A DNA stretch of 64,000 nt, from assembly GCF_024197615.1 (NCBI RefSeq), contig NZ_JAKUKE010000001.1:248001-312000 (forward strand), given 5' to 3'. The notes beneath the pieces were generated by a model. That model saw only the letters and a list, made by a program, of their open reading frames with translations. It did no database searches and was not told where the DNA came from. The position numbers and the translations under genes were made by a program. This DNA is from Desulfuromonas sp. KJ2020 (GTDB lineage: Bacteria > Desulfobacterota > Desulfuromonadia > Desulfuromonadales > SZUA-540). Positions 1-9,143 of the stretch are shown here, one piece after another. Numbering within the stretch: position 1 is the first letter of the stretch; each line of letters begins with the position of its first letter.

Positions 1-847
1 TGCCGAGACGGCGCTTGAGAGCGACAATAGGCGGGACAAACTCTTCACGAGGAATGCAGTCAACGGGGTATTCCTGCAGAATCAACTGGATTCGGTAATC
101 GAGAGAGGCCTCCAGCCACAGGGACGTCTCCGCCTGCAGGGCCTCGTACACGCGGGGCGGCAACACCACCTTGCCGATGTGTTTGCTCTCCCCTTCAGCC
201 AGGGCATAGCCGCCCGGCGGGATCTGGCGCAGAGCCTCCCAGAGTCGGGCCTCGAAGGCCTTCTGACTCGGCTGTTCTCCTTGTCCCAACGCGCCAAAAG
301 CGCTGCCTCGATGGTTGGCCAGACCTTCCAGGTCAATAACGGGATAGCCCTCCCCGCGCAACCGGTGCAGGATTCGGGTTTTCCCCACGCCCGTGAGGCC
401 GCGCAGGACGAACAGACGTCCCCACTCCCCCTTCTCCAGAAAATCGCGCACCTCGGCCCGAAAAGCTTTGTGGCCGCCGGTCAGCTGCCGCGCCGAAAAC
501 CCGGCCAGATCGAGAAAGGCGGTCAGAGCCCGGCTGCGCATGCCGCCGCGCCAACAGAAGACCACCAGGGGGCGTCGGCGGTCGTCGAGCAGCTCATCGA
601 CCTGGCGAATCATCGCCGGGATGCGGGGGGAAACGAGATCCACCGCCAGCCTTCTGGCCGGCCCCGGCCCCTTTTCCTTGTAAAGGAGACCCACCTGAGC
701 CCGCTGCGCGTCATCAAAAAGGGGAATATTCACAGCCCCGGGAATGGTCGTCTCGGCAAATTCGGCCGGGGTACGGCAGTCGATGAACAAGGCGCCCTCG
801 TCCCGCTGCTGCAGTGCTTTTGGCAGATCGATTTTCAAATGGTGCAT
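1..847 (-). CDS. mnmH: tRNA 2-selenouridine synthase, truncated by the window edge
   Basis: This enzyme replaces the sulfur of 2-thiouridine at the wobble position (U34) of certain tRNAs with selenium from selenophosphate, through a geranylated intermediate. Translation from the ATG at 847 stays open to base 1, giving 282 residues without a stop. An N-terminal rhodanese domain (about 5-130) carries the catalytic-loop motif FCWRGGMRS with Cys98. A P-loop GLTGVGKT (150-157) opens the ATPase-like half. This two-domain order and the CWRGG motif are specific to the SelU/MnmH family. The C-terminal part lies outside the window. Its presence implies selenophosphate synthesis elsewhere in the genome. 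No partner gene is adjacent here. Confidence 0.93.
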   Translation of the reverse strand, partial: MHHLKIDLPKALQQRDEGALFIDCRTPAEFAETTIPGAVNIPLFDDAQRAQVGLLYKEKGPGPARRLAVDLVSPRIPAMIRQVDELLDDRRRPLVVFCWRGGMRSRALTAFLDLAGFSARQLTGGHKAFRAEVRDFLEKGEWGRLFVLRGLTGVGKTRILHRLRGEGYPVIDLEGLANHRGSAFGALGQGEQPSQKAFEARLWEALRQIPPGGYALAEGESKHIGKVVLPPRVYEALQAETSLWLEASLDYRIQLILQEYPVDCIPREEFVPPIVALKRRLG

Positions 848-977
848 GACTGGATTCCAAGCTCTCTCAGGCCTCATCGGCCGGCCAAGACTGCATTCTA
901 ACGGAATCGCGCCACTTAAACAAGGAGTTCCACGTCTGCCGGCCATAGTGGAATCAGGAATTTTTCAAAATTAATGG

Positions 978-1006
978 TTGACAGACAAAACAAGAGTATA
1001 TATAGT
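978..1006 (+). promoter_or_regulatory. Sigma-70 promoter of the initiator tRNA
   Basis: TTGACA at 978-983 and TATAGT at 1001-1006 are separated by 17 bp. Transcription would begin a few bases before the tRNA 5' end at 1019, the usual arrangement for a stand-alone tRNA gene. Confidence 0.8.
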
Positions 1007-1018
1007 TTCAAATTCTGA

Positions 1019-1095
<77 letters not shown>

Positions 1096-1105
1096 AAAAA
1101 GATCA

Positions 1106-1134
1106 GGGATCTGCTTTTGCAGATCCCTTTTTTT
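1106..1134 (+). terminator. Intrinsic terminator after tRNA-fMet
   Basis: A 9-bp perfect stem GGGATCTGC/GCAGATCCC with a TTTT loop is followed by seven T residues, 11 bases after the tRNA CCA end. Confidence 0.93.
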
Positions 1135-1147
1135 GTTTTCGCCCGCC

Positions 1148-1182
1148 AAATAAAAGTGGGGAGCCCGCCCGGGACTCCCCAC
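1148..1182 (-). terminator. Intrinsic terminator after the first chemoreceptor gene
   Basis: On the minus strand the stem GTGGGGAG/CTCCCCAC (1156-1163 with 1175-1182) is followed by CTTTTATTT. It lies about 30 bases past the stop codon of the chemoreceptor gene at 1214 and would end the receptor/CheW transcript. Confidence 0.75.
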
Positions 1183-1213
1183 CCTGTCATGCCCATCTTC
1201 GCCACGGCTAGAC

Positions 1214-3394
1214 TTATTGAATCCCGTGACTGTTCAAAAATGGCCCATAGGCTTTGTCGGTCTTCTGGATGTGATTGGTCAGCCAGGACTTGAGAAAGTT
1301 GAAAACATCGCTGGAAAGAGTCGCTTTCCCCTGGCTGAACTGCTCCCGCAGGGAGGCTACCTGCTCGACCAGATCGGCATGGAGTTTTTTGTGCGCCGCC
1401 AGATCGGGATAGCCTTTGCTTTGCAGCATTCTCTCTTCGCTGGAGAAATGCCCCTGTGTATAGGCAATCAACTCATCCAGAACCTCCCCGAGCACCTGAT
1501 TGCCCTGCCCGCCCTTGAGAGCCCGGTAGAGCTTGTTGACCAGGGCCAGCAACTTCTTGTGCTGGCGGTCAATCTCGACAATACCGACGCTGAAGGCCGG
1601 CCCCCAGGACATAAGGTCGTCCGGGGAAGACTCCTCGCCACCCCAGCCCAGGGCCGCCTGGCCGCCACCGGCCGGCGCCGGCCGGACCGGAGCCTCCAGC
1701 TGTCTGGCCGAGGAAGCCAACTGAAAGCTGGAGAGCATCTGGCGCAGGTGTTCGGCCTGACTGGAAAGCTCTTCCGCCGCCGCGGCACTCTCTTCGGCGT
1801 TGGCCGTATTCTGCTGGGTGACCTGATCGATCTGGCCGAGTCCCTGATTGACCTGGGCGATACCCTGGGCCTGCTCATTGGAAGAAGCCGCAATCTCGGC
1901 CACCAGATCCGTCACTTTGGTGATACCGGCCACGATTTCGTCCAGAGCCGCCGCCGTCTTGTCGGCGATGTCCGAACCATTTTCGGCTTTCTTTACCGAG
2001 CCTTCAATGAGCTCGGCCGTCTCACGGGCGGCCTTGGCGCTGCGCGCGGCCAGGTTGCGGACCTCTTCAGCCACCACCGCGAACCCCTTGCCGTGCTGCC
2101 CGGCTCGGGCCGCTTCGACGGCGGCGTTCAGCGCCAGCAGGTTGGTCTGGAAGGCGATCTCGTCAATGACCTTGATAATTTTGCTGATGTTCTGGCCCGA
2201 TTCGTTGATGGCGACCATCGCCCCGACCATCTGCTGCATCTGCTCGTTGCCGCGCTCGGCGGCCCCGCGCACATCGGTGGCCAGGGTGTTGGCCTGGGTG
2301 GCGTTCTCGGCATTCTGGCGGGTCTGGGAGGCCATCTGAGTCATGGAGCTGGTAATCTGCTCAAGGGAGCTGGCTTGCTCCGTTGCCCCCTGGGACAGCG
2401 ACTGACTCGAATCGGAGACCTGGGCACTGCCGGCGGCGATCTGCGAACCGGCAGTCTGTACCTGACCGAGGATGGCGTTGAGATCGGTACCGACCTTCTG
2501 CAGAGCCAGACGGACGACATCGTCGCCATCCTTGGGAACCACCCGGAAGGTGAGATCCCCGCTGGCCAGCTGCTGCAGCGATCCGACGATTTCCTTTTGC
2601 AGGCTGTCCGCAAAAGCATCCATCGTCCGGCCGATGTGCCCGATCTCGTCCTGGGCCGACAGATTGAGACGGTGGTCGAGATGCCCCTTATCCATTTCGA
2701 CGATCATTTTTTCCAGCGCTAGCAGAGGCCGCCGCACCAGGGTTCCGAGCAGCACATAGACCCCGATCGATGCCAGCAGCAGGCAGACCAGGCCGGTGAC
2801 AATCCCGCTGGACAGGCTTTTACTTGACGCTCCGGCAATGAGCGCGGCCGTCTGTACCTCGGCAGCACGCAGATCCTTGAGACTGTAGTCCAGATAGAGA
2901 ATGCCGGCGAGGTCGCCCTCTTTGACCCCTTCGTGGCAACCGAAACATTTGGGTTCCATGCGCAGGGGCTGAATGATCAACAGGGTGTTGTCGCGCGGGA
3001 ATTCCTGCATGGCGGCCTCACCCGACAGTGCGGCCTTGTGCGCCTGCGCGTCCATGCGTCCGCCGACGGACTTGGTCAGATTGGAGTAATGGATGTCCCC
3101 GTCGGGGCCGGCCAACCCGACTTCTTCCACGTTGCGGATGGCCCCCAGTTCGTTAAGCAGGTCGGCGAAGAGATCCATCTCGCCCTGCTCCACCGAACCC
3201 TGGGTACCAATATGCAGACTTTCAGCCACTCGCCGGGCCTGGTCATGAATGGCGACCTCCAGCCGTTGTCGGGAGTCTTCGCCGGCCTGTTTTAACAGAA
3301 CCGTCGCCTGACGGGTGGAGACGAAGGTGCTGATACCGAAAGCGACCAGCAGCAGCAGGACCAGAAACAGCGTCACTTTTCTCTGGATGTTCAT
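1214..3394 (-). CDS. Methyl-accepting chemotaxis protein with haem-c sensor and C-terminal hemerythrin
   Basis: A 726-residue chemoreceptor. TM1 is about 7-27 and TM2 about 198-220; the periplasmic sensor between them contains CFGCH at 150-154, a CXXCH haem c attachment site. HAMP-like segments follow TM2 and then the signalling hairpin, with the family signature [20 protein letters not shown] bacteriohemerythrin domain occupies roughly the last 130 residues and keeps all seven expected iron ligands: H in DRQH, H and E in HFSSEE, two H in HKKLH, H in NHIQ, D in KTDK. Desulfovibrio DcrA (haem) and DcrH (hemerythrin) are known relatives of each half. Having both suggests redox/oxygen sensing on both sides of the membrane (inference). 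It is probably the last gene of the receptor cluster. Confidence 0.93.
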   Translation of the reverse strand: MNIQRKVTLFLVLLLLVAFGISTFVSTRQATVLLKQAGEDSRQRLEVAIHDQARRVAESLHIGTQGSVEQGEMDLFADLLNELGAIRNVEEVGLAGPDGDIHYSNLTKSVGGRMDAQAHKAALSGEAAMQEFPRDNTLLIIQPLRMEPKCFGCHEGVKEGDLAGILYLDYSLKDLRAAEVQTAALIAGASSKSLSSGIVTGLVCLLLASIGVYVLLGTLVRRPLLALEKMIVEMDKGHLDHRLNLSAQDEIGHIGRTMDAFADSLQKEIVGSLQQLASGDLTFRVVPKDGDDVVRLALQKVGTDLNAILGQVQTAGSQIAAGSAQVSDSSQSLSQGATEQASSLEQITSSMTQMASQTRQNAENATQANTLATDVRGAAERGNEQMQQMVGAMVAINESGQNISKIIKVIDEIAFQTNLLALNAAVEAARAGQHGKGFAVVAEEVRNLAARSAKAARETAELIEGSVKKAENGSDIADKTAAALDEIVAGITKVTDLVAEIAASSNEQAQGIAQVNQGLGQIDQVTQQNTANAEESAAAAEELSSQAEHLRQMLSSFQLASSARQLEAPVRPAPAGGGQAALGWGGEESSPDDLMSWGPAFSVGIVEIDRQHKKLLALVNKLYRALKGGQGNQVLGEVLDELIAYTQGHFSSEERMLQSKGYPDLAAHKKLHADLVEQVASLREQFSQGKATLSSDVFNFLKSWLTNHIQKTDKAYGPFLNSHGIQ

Positions 3395-3549
3395 TGCAGC
3401 GATACCTCATCGTTAAGGTTCAAAAGACACCCCCTATCAAAGCCTGTCGAAAACTCGCCTGGGTCTACCTGGGGGCAGGGTGCGCACGCCCAAGGTTTTC
3501 AACGGCATAATCATCCATTCTCCGCGGCAGCGGCCGACCGTAAAACCTT

Positions 3550-4062
3550 TTATCCCTGGCTGACGGAATCGAGCTGCTCCAGTTCCTCCTCGTACAACAG
3601 ACGGCTGACATCGAGCAGAATCTTGACTTCTTCGCCAACCTTGCCCATGCCCTGGATGTAGCGGTTCTTGCCCTTGCTGCTGCTGGGAGCGGGTTCGATC
3701 TGTTCAGCCGGAATCTCGAGAACCTCACTGACTTCGTCGACCACCAGCCCGACGCTCTTGCCGTCGAGGTTGACGACGATGATGCAGGTCCGCTCGTCGT
3801 AGGGGCGGCTGGGCAGATTGAAGCGCAGGCGCACATCCATCACCGGAATGACCTTCCCGCGCAGGTTGATAACGCCACGGATGAAGTCAGGCATATCGGG
3901 AACATCGGTAATCTTCTGGATACCGATGATTTCCGTGACGTGACGGATTTCGATGCCGTAGCCGACTTCTGCCAGCTGAAAAGTCAAAAATTTGCCTTTG
4001 AGGGTATCTTCATTGTCGGCCAGATGATCCGCCATGTCCCACTGAGATACAGAACTTGCCAT
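3550..4062 (-). CDS. cheW: CheW chemotaxis adaptor
   Basis: A 170-residue CheW, which bridges chemoreceptor tips to the histidine kinase CheA in the cytoplasmic array. The fold signatures are LTFQLAEVGYGIEI, the loop RGVINLRGKVIPVMD and VGLVVDEVSEV. The start has the RBS AAGGAG. An acidic N-terminal extension of about 20 residues precedes the domain. It sits between the first and second receptor genes on the same strand, while no cheA is nearby, so it must serve a kinase encoded elsewhere. A weak TTGACA-like element lies just upstream (4134-4139), but the promoter is not convincing. Confidence 0.96.
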   Translation of the reverse strand: MASSVSQWDMADHLADNEDTLKGKFLTFQLAEVGYGIEIRHVTEIIGIQKITDVPDMPDFIRGVINLRGKVIPVMDVRLRFNLPSRPYDERTCIIVVNLDGKSVGLVVDEVSEVLEIPAEQIEPAPSSSKGKNRYIQGMGKVGEEVKILLDVSRLLYEEELEQLDSVSQG

Positions 4063-4159
4063 GATTCGCTCCTTAGTCGGGCTAAAGTGAAGGGCCGGCA
4101 GCCCCAGCTACCGGCCATATAATGCAAAAACTATGTCAAAACCAATAGCAGGCGAGAAC

Positions 4160-6349
4160 CTACTCCCCCCAGCCAATCTGGGCAGGCGTCGTGGCCGGCG
4201 CCGATTCCAGGCGGGCCCGGCGCTCTTCCTGCAGTTTGAAGTGGGTCAGCATCTGCCGCAACTGCTCGGCCTGACCGGACAGCTCCTCGGCGGCGGCGGC
4301 GCTCTCCTCGGCGCTGGCCGTGTTCTGCTGGGTGACCTGATCGATCTGCCCCAGGCCCTGGTTGACCTGGGAAATGCCCTGGGCCTGCTCGTTGCTGGCG
4401 GCGGCGATTTCGGCGACCAGGTCGGTGACCTTGGTGATGCCGGAGACGATCTTGCCCAGCGCCTGCTCCGTCATGCCGGCGATTTCGGCGCCGTTCTGAG
4501 CCGCCTTGACTGACCCCTCGATGAGCTCGGATGTTTCCCGTGCCGCCGTGGCGCTGCGGGCTGCCAGGTTGCGCACTTCCTCGGCCACCACGGCAAAGCC
4601 CTTGCCGTGCTGACCTGCCCGGGCCGCTTCCACGGCGGCGTTGAGCGCCAGCAGGTTGGTCTGGAAGGCGATCTCATCGATCACCTTGATGATCTTGCTG
4701 ATATTCTGGCCCGATTCGTTGATGGAGCCCATGGCCGTGACCATCTGCTGCATGCTGGCATTGCCCATTTCGGCATCCTGACGGACCTCGCCGGCCATCC
4801 GGTTGGCCAGCGTGGCATTTTCGGCATTCTGCTTGGTCTGGGAGGCCATCTCGGCCATGCTGCTGGTGATCTCCTCCAGGCTGGAGGCCTGTTCGGTGGC
4901 CCCCTGTGACAGGGACTGGGCCGAATCAGAGACCTGGGCGCTACCGGAAGCCATCTGCTGGGCGCCCTGATTGATCTCGCCGATCACCTCGGTCAGACTG
5001 CGGACCATCTTCTGGAAGGAGAGGCCCATGGCATCTTTTTCCGAGGCCATGGCGACCTGCACCCGTAGATCGCCCGAGGCGATGGCTTCCGCCTCTTCTG
5101 CCTTACGACGCAGTGAGGCAACCATGGTCTGCAGGGACCGCAGCAGATCACCGACCTCGTCCTTTGAGGCCGCCTGAATATCGTGATCAAGATCGCCAAG
5201 AGCAACGGACTCCGTCACTTTCACAGCCCGCTGCAATGAGGAGGTGACCCCCCGCGCCACCAGCACGAGGATGCCGACGATAACCACCAGGGAAACGAAG
5301 AGACCACCCCCCAGGCGCGTGCGGATGGCACTTTGGGCCTCCTCGGCTTGCGCCTGCATGCCGGTGATCATCCCCTTCACCTCTTTCATGTCGAAGGCGA
5401 GCACCATGACGCCGACGGGCCGGCCTGAGTAGTCGGGAATAGGGAAGGCCTTGACGAAGTGGCCATCAATTTCCTTTTCCACATCGGCCTTGACCGCTGC
5501 CTCCAGCAGCTGTGCATCCACCACGGCATCGGTGATCTCCTTGCCGGTGGAGGTCATGTAGACGAATTTGTCGCCGACGGGAGGGTTCTTCTGTGGATCT
5601 TTCAGGCCGGTGGCGATGGAGAGCATGGACGAGTCCATATAGACGGCCAACTGGTAGTCATCGCTAACATGGTTGGCCTTAAGCAGATTGTCGAAGGACA
5701 ACAGGATTTCGCAGGAGCCGAGATGGCGGCCGTCGGCGGCGGTTATCGGGGCGAGACCGCGGATGGAAAAACCGCCCCGGCCGACCTCGATGCCGCGAAT
5801 CGGCCGATGGTCGCCACGGTTGATTTCCATGACAGTTTGTCGGAAAGAGGAAATGTCATCCGATATGTCCAGTTGTTCACCGTTGCGGCGGGTCTGCCAG
5901 CCGTCCCGCCACACCCGGGCGAGGCTGCGGCCGTTGGGCAGGTGAAAATGAAGCTGCAATTCCTTGATGCCGGTCTGGCGGGAATAGCCGGCCAGAAAGG
6001 GTTTCAGTTCCCGGCGCAGCAGCTCGCGGGCCTGCTGTCCTTTGGGATCGGCTTCATTTTCGAAATTGCCCGACAGGGCAATTTCATAGGCCTGTTGCAC
6101 CACCGGAATCTCGGAAAAGAGCGCCGTCATTTCCAGGGCCTTGCTGCCGACTTCGCCAATGCCGTCGGTGATGGCTTCCTGCCGCTCCTGAGCACGCTCG
6201 GAAAGATTCTGTCTTGCATAGTCTTCCACGCGGTCTTTCTGAGTCTGCACCAGCGAACCGATCATCACGGTGACCGCGACAAAGGCGATGAGGGCAAAGA
6301 CGAGAAACGATGCTGCCACGGGAACAATAAACTTGGTCTGAATTTTCAT
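4160..6349 (-). CDS. Methyl-accepting chemotaxis protein with large periplasmic dCache_3-like sensor
   Basis: A 729-residue receptor. TM1 is about 8-31 and TM2 about 349-368, enclosing some 315 periplasmic residues. The segment [18 protein letters not shown] followed by a region ending in [13 protein letters not shown] resembles the dCache_3 type of double-Cache ligand-binding domain; this subtype is from memory. HAMP and the conserved signalling hairpin follow. The C-terminus stops at IGWGE, a short motif also present near the ends of the receptors at 1214 and 9144, but it lacks the FGRY tail. The RBS is AGGAA. The ligand cannot be told from sequence. It is followed by cheW 97 bases downstream. 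Confidence 0.92.
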   Translation of the reverse strand: MKIQTKFIVPVAASFLVFALIAFVAVTVMIGSLVQTQKDRVEDYARQNLSERAQERQEAITDGIGEVGSKALEMTALFSEIPVVQQAYEIALSGNFENEADPKGQQARELLRRELKPFLAGYSRQTGIKELQLHFHLPNGRSLARVWRDGWQTRRNGEQLDISDDISSFRQTVMEINRGDHRPIRGIEVGRGGFSIRGLAPITAADGRHLGSCEILLSFDNLLKANHVSDDYQLAVYMDSSMLSIATGLKDPQKNPPVGDKFVYMTSTGKEITDAVVDAQLLEAAVKADVEKEIDGHFVKAFPIPDYSGRPVGVMVLAFDMKEVKGMITGMQAQAEEAQSAIRTRLGGGLFVSLVVIVGILVLVARGVTSSLQRAVKVTESVALGDLDHDIQAASKDEVGDLLRSLQTMVASLRRKAEEAEAIASGDLRVQVAMASEKDAMGLSFQKMVRSLTEVIGEINQGAQQMASGSAQVSDSAQSLSQGATEQASSLEEITSSMAEMASQTKQNAENATLANRMAGEVRQDAEMGNASMQQMVTAMGSINESGQNISKIIKVIDEIAFQTNLLALNAAVEAARAGQHGKGFAVVAEEVRNLAARSATAARETSELIEGSVKAAQNGAEIAGMTEQALGKIVSGITKVTDLVAEIAAASNEQAQGISQVNQGLGQIDQVTQQNTASAEESAAAAEELSGQAEQLRQMLTHFKLQEERRARLESAPATTPAQIGWGE

Positions 6350-6477
6350 GGAATTTCCTGCTTACTTCCGGTTGAAAAACGCTGCCGGTTCTTTTTGCTC
6401 TGCACAGGGCGAGGCAGACCAGGACATGGCGCACTATCGTGTCGGCATCCCTGTGCCAGCCGAGCCCCTCTTTCGGA

Positions 6478-8718
6478 TCAATATCGGCCGAACTCGTCGT
6501 CGTCGAGGGCAATGGAAACCTTGGGAGTCACCTTGGCCGGCGGGGCGGCCGGAGCCTTCCGCGCGGGCGGCTGAACCGGCGGCAGGCTTCCAACAGCCGC
6601 CGCCGGGGCAGGGGACGAAGTCCCTTGCTTGAGCTGGAACCGCCGCAACATCTGCTGCAGCTGCGAAGCCTGCCCGGACAGTTCTTCCGCCGCCGCCGCG
6701 CTCTGTTCGGCATTGGCGGTGTTCTGCTGGGTCACCTGATCGATCTGCCCCAGCCCTTGGTTGACCTGGGCAATCCCCTGGGCCTGTTCGTTGGACGCGG
6801 CGGCAATTTCGGCGACCAGATCGTTGACCTTGGTGATGCCCTGGACGATCTCCGTCAGAGCGCCGGCCGTCTGGTCGGCGATGGCGGCGCCGTTTTCGGC
6901 CTTCTTCACCGAGCCCTCGATCAGCTCGGCGGTCTCCGAGGCGGCCTTGGCGCTGCGGGCCGCCAGATTGCGCACCTCTTCCGCCACCACGGCGAACCCT
7001 TTGCCGTGCTGCCCGGCTCGGGCCGCTTCCACGGCAGCATTCAAGGCCAGCAGGTTGGTCTGGAAGGCGATCTCGTCGATGACCTTGATAATCTTGCTGA
7101 TATTCTGGCCCGCCTCGTTGATTTCTCCCATGGCCTGCATCATCTGCCGCATCTGTCGACTGCCGCCTTCAGCGGCACCCTGAGTCTGGGTGGCCAGGCT
7201 ACTGGCCTGACCGGCATTCTCGGCGTTGTGACGGATCTGCGACGCCATCTCGGTCATGGAGCTGGTGATTTCCTCCAGACTGGAGGCACTTTCCGTCGCC
7301 CCCTGGGAAAGGGACTGACTGCTGTCTGAAACCTGGGCGCTGCCAGAGGCGATCTGCTCTCCGGCCAGCAGGATTTCTCCCATCAGCTGGTTGAGGTCCT
7401 CCTCCAGGGCCTTCAGGGCACCGCGCACCGCGTCCTTTTCATCCCGCGGCACAATGGTGTAGGTCAAATCTCCCTGCGCCAGGCGCTGCAGGGCATCGAC
7501 CACTTCATGCTGCAGGCTGTCGGCAAAGGCATCCAGGGTACGGGCCATGTGGCCGAACTCGTCGCGTCGATTCAGGTTGAGACGCCCATCGAGATGCCCC
7601 TGCTCCATCTCCGTCAGCATATGGCTGACCGCATGGAGGGGGCGCAGGGTGCGACGGGCGAACAGGGCCGCCAGCATCGAAGCGGCCAGGGCGATAACCA
7701 CCGCGCCAACCAGCATCGACATCCGCAACTGCCCAAAGGAACGTTCAATGACCTGGGCGGTAGCCAGAAACTCGTCTTCCGGAATGCTGGCCCCCACCAC
7801 CCAGTCATAATCCGGATAGTAGGTAAAGCGCACGATTGTCTGGTGGACCTGATTATCGAAAGGATTGGTCACTTCGACACGCGCATCCAGTATCTCGCCC
7901 GGTTGGGCTTTGACCGCCTTGTCGAGCATTTCCTGGATATAGGGACGACCATCCTGGTCGGTCGCTTTGAGCATGTTTTTGCCGTCGTTTTTGCCTGCGG
8001 GAGAAATGACGAATTCCCCCCGACGTTCTCCCGAGCCCACCAGGGCCCAGACATACCCCTTCTCTCCCAGTTTGACGGCTTTCAGCAGGGACTTGAGATC
8101 CTCCATCTCGCGCCGCTCACCTTCGATGTCGTAGAGGGATTCGAGCTCATCAATGAAAACGCCGGGTGCGATGATCAGGTCGAGGGGCTCGAAATAGCGG
8201 TAGTATACGGCCTTGTCCCGCTTGGCGGTCACCGCGTGATAGGTGATGTAGCCATTTTTACGCTGGCGCATTTCATCAATGTGCACCTGGCCCGACAAAT
8301 CCTTCCCCTCACTGGACGGGTGGATGGTCAGAACCCCTTGGCTGTTCATCCCGAAGGCGTAGCCCGTCTTGGCAATTTTGTCCGCTAGAAGGATTTCGCG
8401 GATACGCGACCAGGCCTGCTGCGGGGTGCTCTGGGCATATATGGCCTCAACCCGGGCCAGTTGACTGTCTGCCGTGGAACGCAGGTAGTTCTTGACGGCG
8501 GTAGCCCGTTGCTGGGCAATGGCGTTCTGCTTGGCCTCGGCCAGGTTCAAAGCACCGGCAATAACATAATCGAGACTGGTGCGCCCGACTTTCTGCGCCT
8601 CTTCCGTCGCCTGCCGGCGGGCATCAGCCGAATTGAACTCGGAAACAACCAGAATTGCTCCAAGCGGCACCAGCACCGCCAAAACGACCATGGCAATAAG
8701 TTTGAATTTGAAGGACAC
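6478..8718 (-). CDS. Methyl-accepting chemotaxis protein with Cache_3-Cache_2-type sensor
   Basis: Start chosen at the GTG at 8718 because AAGGAG lies nine bases upstream; an in-frame ATG at 8748 has no ribosome site. The product is 746 residues, with TM1 near the N-terminus and TM2 at about 334-354. The sensor has two Cache-like modules: one around [20 protein letters not shown], the other around [14 protein letters not shown] and [21 protein letters not shown], a second HAMP-like segment and the conserved hairpin follow. A proline/alanine-rich linker ends in [10 protein letters not shown], nearly the same tail as the receptor at 9144. A sigma-54-type promoter lies upstream. Confidence 0.92.
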   Translation of the reverse strand: MSFKFKLIAMVVLAVLVPLGAILVVSEFNSADARRQATEEAQKVGRTSLDYVIAGALNLAEAKQNAIAQQRATAVKNYLRSTADSQLARVEAIYAQSTPQQAWSRIREILLADKIAKTGYAFGMNSQGVLTIHPSSEGKDLSGQVHIDEMRQRKNGYITYHAVTAKRDKAVYYRYFEPLDLIIAPGVFIDELESLYDIEGERREMEDLKSLLKAVKLGEKGYVWALVGSGERRGEFVISPAGKNDGKNMLKATDQDGRPYIQEMLDKAVKAQPGEILDARVEVTNPFDNQVHQTIVRFTYYPDYDWVVGASIPEDEFLATAQVIERSFGQLRMSMLVGAVVIALAASMLAALFARRTLRPLHAVSHMLTEMEQGHLDGRLNLNRRDEFGHMARTLDAFADSLQHEVVDALQRLAQGDLTYTIVPRDEKDAVRGALKALEEDLNQLMGEILLAGEQIASGSAQVSDSSQSLSQGATESASSLEEITSSMTEMASQIRHNAENAGQASSLATQTQGAAEGGSRQMRQMMQAMGEINEAGQNISKIIKVIDEIAFQTNLLALNAAVEAARAGQHGKGFAVVAEEVRNLAARSAKAASETAELIEGSVKKAENGAAIADQTAGALTEIVQGITKVNDLVAEIAAASNEQAQGIAQVNQGLGQIDQVTQQNTANAEQSAAAAEELSGQASQLQQMLRRFQLKQGTSSPAPAAAVGSLPPVQPPARKAPAAPPAKVTPKVSIALDDDEFGRY

Positions 8719-8800
8719 GGGTTTAAGCTCCTTTACCTGAGAGATCATTATGGGTTCGATAAATCAAACCCAAGAGGCACATCGCCCCTGATCTTCCTTT

Positions 8801-8816
8801 AGCAACAGGAATGCCA
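8801..8816 (-). promoter_or_regulatory. Sigma-54 (-24/-12) promoter for the chemoreceptor at 6478
   Basis: On the minus strand the 16-mer TGGCATTCCTGTTGCT fits the sigma-54 consensus TGGCAC-N5-TTGCW, with GG and GC in the required spacing. It would start transcription about 70 bases before the GTG start. The rest of the gap to 9092 holds nothing recognisable. The sigma-54 activator at 11835 is an obvious candidate regulator (inference). Confidence 0.6.
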
Positions 8817-9091
8817 ACCCGCCACCACAATAAAATTGCTTTTATTTTAGCTATTTAGACAACACGAGCCCGCCGGGGAAGGATCAACCAAAGTTGACAG
8901 CGGTAGGCAACTCATGGCTCCAATCCTAAAGATATCAAATACCTACCCTCTTCATAACCAGAGTTATGGGTGCAACCCAGGTTGCCGGGTTTCCAAAGAG
9001 GCTGAAGAAGAAAGCCATGATTCTGAAAAAGAAATTTCCGCCAGGAGCCAGAAGAATAACAAGGTGAAAGGATGACGCCGAGGAGAGTGTC

Positions 9092-9132
9092 GGATGCAAC
9101 GGGCGGGGCGGACAATCCCGCCCGTTGCATCC
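9092..9132. repeat. Perfect 16-bp inverted repeat after a chemoreceptor gene
   Basis: GGATGCAACGGGCGGG (9092-9107) and its exact complement (9117-9132) flank a 9-nt loop. The element lies 11 bases past the stop codon of the receptor at 9144. It would form a very stable hairpin in the receptor mRNA, but no T-run follows in the minus direction. It may protect the 3' end or act as a weak or factor-assisted terminator. Confidence 0.8.
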
Positions 9133-9143
9133 TTGTTGTGATT

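Noticed and set aside
179-901. 240-codon plus-strand ORF
   Set aside because: It is antisense to mnmH, whose protein shows clear rhodanese and P-loop motifs in the opposite frame.
4123-4139. Sigma-54- or sigma-70-like element before cheW
   Set aside because: The -24 GG doublet is GA, and the TTGACA here is only about 12 bp from the TATATG box.
6440-6470. Sigma-54-like TGGCACAGGGATGCC upstream of the receptor at 4160
   Set aside because: The -12 GC is one base too close to the -24 GG; such spacing is not tolerated by sigma-54.
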